Source of the DNA: Parvibaculum sp041688015
GTDB taxonomy: Bacteria; Pseudomonadota; Alphaproteobacteria; Parvibaculales; Parvibaculaceae
Assembly (NCBI GenBank): GCA_041688015.1
Contig: JBDNIY010000007.1
Location: forward strand, 124,001-188,000
DNA: 64,000 bases
Reading direction: 5' to 3'
Position numbers and translations under genes: made by a program
Notes under the pieces: generated by a model
Told to the model about the DNA's origin: nothing
Seen by the model: only the letters and a program-made list of their open reading frames with translations
Databases searched by the model: none
Part shown: positions 60,819 to 64,000 of the stretch, in pieces
How the letters are laid out: each line of letters starts with the position of its first letter
Numbering within the stretch: the stretch's first letter is position 1

Positions 60819-60829
60819 GGGCCCGTTCC

Positions 60830-62233
60830 GTGTCCAAAATGCATATCGAAGAGCTGCCCTTTGCAAAACCACACTCGTTGTTTCGTGCCTTTGCGCATGA
60901 GCCCTTCGCGCTTTTGCTCGACAGTGCCACCGCTGGGCCAAATGCCGATCCGGCTCTCCACGGGCGCTGGAGCTTCATAGCGCTTGACCCCTTCGAGACG
61001 CTAACGGCGCGCGCGGGTGACGCAGAAAACCCGTTTGAACGGCTGCGCGAAAAACTCCGCTCGTTCGCCTTGCCCGCACCATCATCAGGCCAGCCCCCGT
61101 TCACAGGCGGGGCCGCCGGTTTCTTCGGCTATGACCTCGCCCACCATCTGGAACGACTGCCGCCCGTCCGCGCGCCTTTCGCCATTGACGACCAGAACCT
61201 GCCTACTATGGTGCTCGGTTTTTACGACACGATCATCGCTTTCGACATGCAAAACGAACGCGCTCATATCCTGTCCAGCGGCTTGCCCGAGCGCGATCCA
61301 TCGGCAAGGGCCGATCGCGCGCGCGCCCGCACAGCCCAATTGCGAGCCCGCCTCGACGCGGCCTCTTTCGCCCCCACATCAATGGCCAACCCACATCCCC
61401 CTGCCATAGCCGCAAATTTCACCCGCACCGCCTACGAGGGCGCGGTAGGGCGCATCATCGATTACATCCGCGCAGGCGACATATTTCAGGCCAACCTGAC
61501 GCAGCGGTTTGAGACCATCCTCGACAAGACCGACACCGCCTATGATCTCTATTTGCGCCTGCGCCAGATCAGCCCTGCGCCCTTCTCTTCCTTTTTCAAT
61601 TTTGGCTCTGGCGCGCTGGCCTCCTCGTCGCCGGAGCGCTTCCTCTTTTGCCAGAACGGCCGCGTTGAAACCAAACCGATCAAAGGCACGCGGCCGCGCG
61701 GCGCAAACCAGGCAGACGACAAAAGGCTTGCTGCCGAACTCATCGCCTCGCAAAAGGACCGCGCTGAAAATGTGATGATCGTTGATCTCCTACGCAACGA
61801 TCTGAGCCGTGTCTGCGCCGATCATACCGTGGTGGTCGAAAAACTCTGTGCTCTTGAGAGTTTCGCCAACGTCCACCATCTCGTCTCAACCGTGCATGGC
61901 ACATTACGGCCCGGCACGAGCCATCTCGATCTTTTGAGCAATGCCTTTCCCGGCGGCTCGATCACGGGCGCGCCTAAACTGCGGGCCATGGAAATTATAG
62001 CAAGCCTCGAACCGACGACACGCGGCCCCTATTGCGGTGCCATCGGCTACCTCGGCTTTGACGGTACCATGGACACCTCCATTACTATCCGCACCATGGT
62101 CGTCGCGGACCGCCGCGTCACCTTTCAGGCAGGCGGCGGCATTACCGCAGAAAGCGACCCCTCGGCGGAATATGAAGAAAGCCTCACCAAGACGCGCGGT
62201 ATGATGCAGGCGCTTGGCGAGGCCAGCACATGA
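60830..62233 (+). CDS. pabB: Aminodeoxychorismate synthase component I
   Basis: 467 residues, chorismate-binding family. PIKGTRPRG (Lys near residue 284) marks PabB; anthranilate synthase has Ala at that Lys. Other blocks are GDIFQANLTQRF, VMIVDLLRNDLSRVC and PGGSITGAPKLRAMEII. With PabA it makes 4-amino-4-deoxychorismate for folate. GTG start at 60830, or ATG at 60839. It overlaps pabA by 4 bp. Confidence 0.93.
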   Translation: MSKMHIEELPFAKPHSLFRAFAHEPFALLLDSATAGPNADPALHGRWSFIALDPFETLTARAGDAENPFERLREKLRSFALPAPSSGQPPFTGGAAGFFGYDLAHHLERLPPVRAPFAIDDQNLPTMVLGFYDTIIAFDMQNERAHILSSGLPERDPSARADRARARTAQLRARLDAASFAPTSMANPHPPAIAANFTRTAYEGAVGRIIDYIRAGDIFQANLTQRFETILDKTDTAYDLYLRLRQISPAPFSSFFNFGSGALASSSPERFLFCQNGRVETKPIKGTRPRGANQADDKRLAAELIASQKDRAENVMIVDLLRNDLSRVCADHTVVVEKLCALESFANVHHLVSTVHGTLRPGTSHLDLLSNAFPGGSITGAPKLRAMEIIASLEPTTRGPYCGAIGYLGFDGTMDTSITIRTMVVADRRVTFQAGGGITAESDPSAEYEESLTKTRGMMQALGEAST

Positions 62234-62817
62234 TCTTGTTGATCGACAATTACGACAGCTTTGTTCACAACCTCGCGCGTTATGTCGGTGAGCTTGGCTA
62301 CGAACGCGATGTCGTCCGCAATGACGCCATCAGCGTTGCCCAAGTGCTGGCACGCGCGCCCCGCGCCATCATCCTGTCGCCCGGTCCCTGCGGCCCAAAC
62401 GAGGCAGGCATTTCGGTGGAGCTTGTGCGCGCCGCCGCTGAAACAAATATTCCACTCCTCGGTGTCTGCCTTGGCCATCAATGTGTCGCCGCCGCCTTTG
62501 GGGGCAGCATCGTGCGGACAGACCCCGTTCACGGAAAGCCCGCCGCTATCCACCATGACGGCAAAGGCCTGTTTGGCGGCATCCCAAGCCCCTTCACGGC
62601 GGCGCGTTACCATTCGCTGATGGCAGAGCTAGCGCCCCACGGCCCACTCCGCCCGACAGCGCAGCTTGAAGACGGCACACTGATGGCACTCGCCCACCAG
62701 ACGCGCGCCATCTACGGCGTCCAGTTTCACCCCGAGTCCGTCCTCACTGAACATGGCCACAAGCTGCTCGGTAATTTTCTGCGCATGGCCTCCAGCGTCG
62801 AAAGGATCAGCGCATGA
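62230..62817 (+). CDS. pabA: Aminodeoxychorismate synthase glutamine amidotransferase
   Basis: 195 residues, class I glutaminase: LIDNYDSFVHNLARY, SPGPCGPNEAG, the nucleophile loop LGVCLGHQCVAAAFGG, and the His/Glu pair YGVQFHPESVLTEHG. It releases ammonia for PabB. It overlaps pabB at the start and pabC at the end, so the three are translated together. TrpG is the alternative but the operon settles PabA. Confidence 0.93.
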   Translation: MILLIDNYDSFVHNLARYVGELGYERDVVRNDAISVAQVLARAPRAIILSPGPCGPNEAGISVELVRAAAETNIPLLGVCLGHQCVAAAFGGSIVRTDPVHGKPAAIHHDGKGLFGGIPSPFTAARYHSLMAELAPHGPLRPTAQLEDGTLMALAHQTRAIYGVQFHPESVLTEHGHKLLGNFLRMASSVERISA

Positions 62818-63671
62818 CGATCTGGTTCAATGGCGAGCTGCGCGAGGAGCACGATATTCGCATCGATCCGCGCGATCGCGGCCTTCTGCTTGGTGATGGT
62901 TTGTTTGAAACCTTGCTGGCCCGCCAGGGACGCATTGCCTTTGTGGAGGGCCATATCGTGCGGCTAGCGGCGGGCGGTAATGTCCTTGGTATTCCTCTGC
63001 CCGCCTCGCCCACCCACCTCGCTATCGCCTGCAAAATGGTGTTGAAAGCCAATGGTCTGCTCGAAAACCCGCGTGTCGCGCTGCGCATCACGCTGACGCG
63101 CGGTCCCGGCCCACGCGGGTTGCTGCCACCCGAAAATCCAGCGCCCACGTTGATGATCTCGGCGGCCGAAAGTCCCGCGCCCGCCGCCTCGCAAACGGCC
63201 ATGCTGACGACACCCCGCCGCAACGCGTGGTCGCCCACGTCGCGGTTGAAGGCCCTGTCCTATCTCGACAATCTCATCGCGCGGCAGCAAGCTCATGCGC
63301 GTGGTGCCGACGAAGCTCTGATGCTCGATACGTCAGGCCATCTGGCCTGTGGCAGCGTTGCTAATGTTTTCTTGTGGGAAGGCAACCGGCTCGTCACGCC
63401 AGCCGAAGAATGCGCCATCCTGCCCGGTGTCACCCGCGCTGCCGTCATCGCACTGGCTAAACGCCAAAACATCGATGTCAGCGAAGAGATGATTGCGCCT
63501 GAACGTCTCGCCTCATGCGACGGCGCATTCCTAACAAACAGCCTGATGGGCCTGATGCCGCTGTCACGTCTGGATAACCGCACCCTCGCGCCTCACCGCC
63601 TGACGGCGCGCCTGCAAGCGGCCTACGACTTACTTCTTGATGCCGACGCGGAAGGCGAGAGCGGCGTTTGA
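62814..63671 (+). CDS. pabC: 4-amino-4-deoxychorismate lyase
   Basis: 285 residues, fold type IV PLP enzyme. The N-terminus has DRGLLLGDGLFETLLARQG; PLP Lys lies in the block LKALSYLDNLIARQQA; then ALMLDTSGHLACGSVANVF. It releases p-aminobenzoate from aminodeoxychorismate, completing the pabB-pabA-pabC set. D-amino acid transaminase or branched-chain aminotransferase are related folds, but position fixes PabC. The start overlaps pabA by 4 bp. Confidence 0.92.
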   Translation: MTIWFNGELREEHDIRIDPRDRGLLLGDGLFETLLARQGRIAFVEGHIVRLAAGGNVLGIPLPASPTHLAIACKMVLKANGLLENPRVALRITLTRGPGPRGLLPPENPAPTLMISAAESPAPAASQTAMLTTPRRNAWSPTSRLKALSYLDNLIARQQAHARGADEALMLDTSGHLACGSVANVFLWEGNRLVTPAEECAILPGVTRAAVIALAKRQNIDVSEEMIAPERLASCDGAFLTNSLMGLMPLSRLDNRTLAPHRLTARLQAAYDLLLDADAEGESGV

Positions 63672-63703
63672 ACGCAGCGCACTCGCCTCCAAACCCGTCA
63701 AAC

Positions 63704-63994
63704 TTAAAGGTTGAGGTCGCGCCGGGCGGCTGTAATGGTAACGGTGAAACCGGCAATGACATCAAGCAGCGCCAGCACAAGGATCAAGAAGAAGACCGAG
63801 GTGCCAAAGGCCGGCAGCACGATGAACTCCACCATGGCGACGAGCAGAACCAGCATCGACAAGGCGTGATTGATGATGGTGGACGAGCCGGTTTTGGTTG
63901 CGTTGACAAGCTCCACAAAGAGCATCGCCAAGCCAAAGACGAGAAGGAGGTCACCAACGGCCACTTGCCAGATTGCTCCAGAGACCAAATGCAC
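63704..63994 (-). CDS. Small membrane protein of unknown function, start uncertain
   Basis: 96 residues from a GTG at 63994, only six bases from the window edge, so the true start may lie beyond it. Three membrane helices cover residues about 10-30, 43-63 and 65-87, with a basic end (RRDLNL). The layout, including a conserved-looking VELVNATKTGSS loop, is a common alphaproteobacterial membrane family of unknown role. It ends 32 bp from the convergent pabC. Confidence 0.7.
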   Translation of the reverse strand: MHLVSGAIWQVAVGDLLLVFGLAMLFVELVNATKTGSSTIINHALSMLVLLVAMVEFIVLPAFGTSVFFLILVLALLDVIAGFTVTITAARRDLNL

Positions 63995-64000
63995 CGTGAA

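Overview
The window reads as chromosome of an alphaproteobacterium, most likely Hyphomicrobiales (Rhizobiales). The evidence is gene content and order: ftsE-ftsX-ydcF-plsC, argH-lptM-lysA followed by a DUF4175/TIGR02302 gene, chorismate mutase-hisC-tyrC, metX-metW, phaB-phaA divergent from phaR, a HIG1 gene/PduO/etfB-etfA/hbd neighbourhood, and REP-like palindromes of the CCTCATCCTGAGGAG type. Family and genus cannot be fixed from the sequence alone. No rRNA, tRNA, CRISPR array, integrase or transposase was recognised.

Layout. 1-4.7 kb: an esterase cut by the left edge, gluQ, a membrane acyltransferase, and an unexplained three-gene block (periplasmic VWA protein, membrane protein, small protein). 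4.9-6.5 kb: an AT-richer orphan with a PD-(D/E)XK nuclease signature. 6.5-10.2 kb: divergent ecm and ccr of the ethylmalonyl-CoA pathway. 10.3-14.3 kb: an APC-like carrier and a persulfide-detoxification module (bigR, rhodanese, TauE exporter, divergent blh). 14.5-22.5 kb: mcd (third ethylmalonyl-CoA pathway enzyme), HIG1 protein, PagL-like deacylase, LinB-like haloalkane dehalogenase, cytochrome b561, PduO adenosyltransferase, etfBA, hbd. 22.6-25 kb: tandem PAS_5 paralogues, a 5'-truncated methyltransferase, tlpA. 25-31 kb: argH, lptM, lysA, DUF4175. 30.8-38.6 kb: CpdR-like receiver, hpt, zinc-ribbon protein, ftsE/ftsX/ydcF/plsC, B12-dependent nrdJ. 38.6-49.4 kb: repeat-rich stretch with SNase, VOC, a YcaQ-like glycosylase, a chaC broken by one stop codon, DUF2125, aromatic amino-acid genes, metXW and a GIY-YIG gene embedded in palindromic repeats. 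49.5-57 kb: gloB, cupin, deacetylase, DUF882, phaB/phaA/phaR, a GGDEF-EAL protein. 57-64 kb: HTH, crotonase, dienoyl-CoA reductase-like SDR, alpha/beta hydrolase and pabB-pabA-pabC.

How it fits together. Acetyl-CoA is condensed and reduced by PhaA/PhaB to PHB or passed through Ccr, Ecm and Mcd to regenerate C4/C5 units without a glyoxylate shunt. Mcd is a flavoprotein dehydrogenase for which the EtfAB pair encoded nearby is the expected electron acceptor. Ecm needs adenosylcobalamin, made by the PduO transferase, and NrdJ uses the same cofactor, so B12 is a common dependency. An inverted repeat between phaA and phaR shares an 11-base word with the ecm-ccr intergenic region, which hints at common control by PhaR.

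Most worth a second look: (i) REP-like arrays with 57-bp periodicity and compensating hairpin tips that flank, in opposing orientation, a GIY-YIG nuclease gene; (ii) the PhaR-like motif shared between the PHB and ethylmalonyl-CoA loci; (iii) the orphan PD-(D/E)XK gene and the VWA three-gene block; (iv) two broken genes, chaC and a SAM methyltransferase, that simple gene calling would miss.
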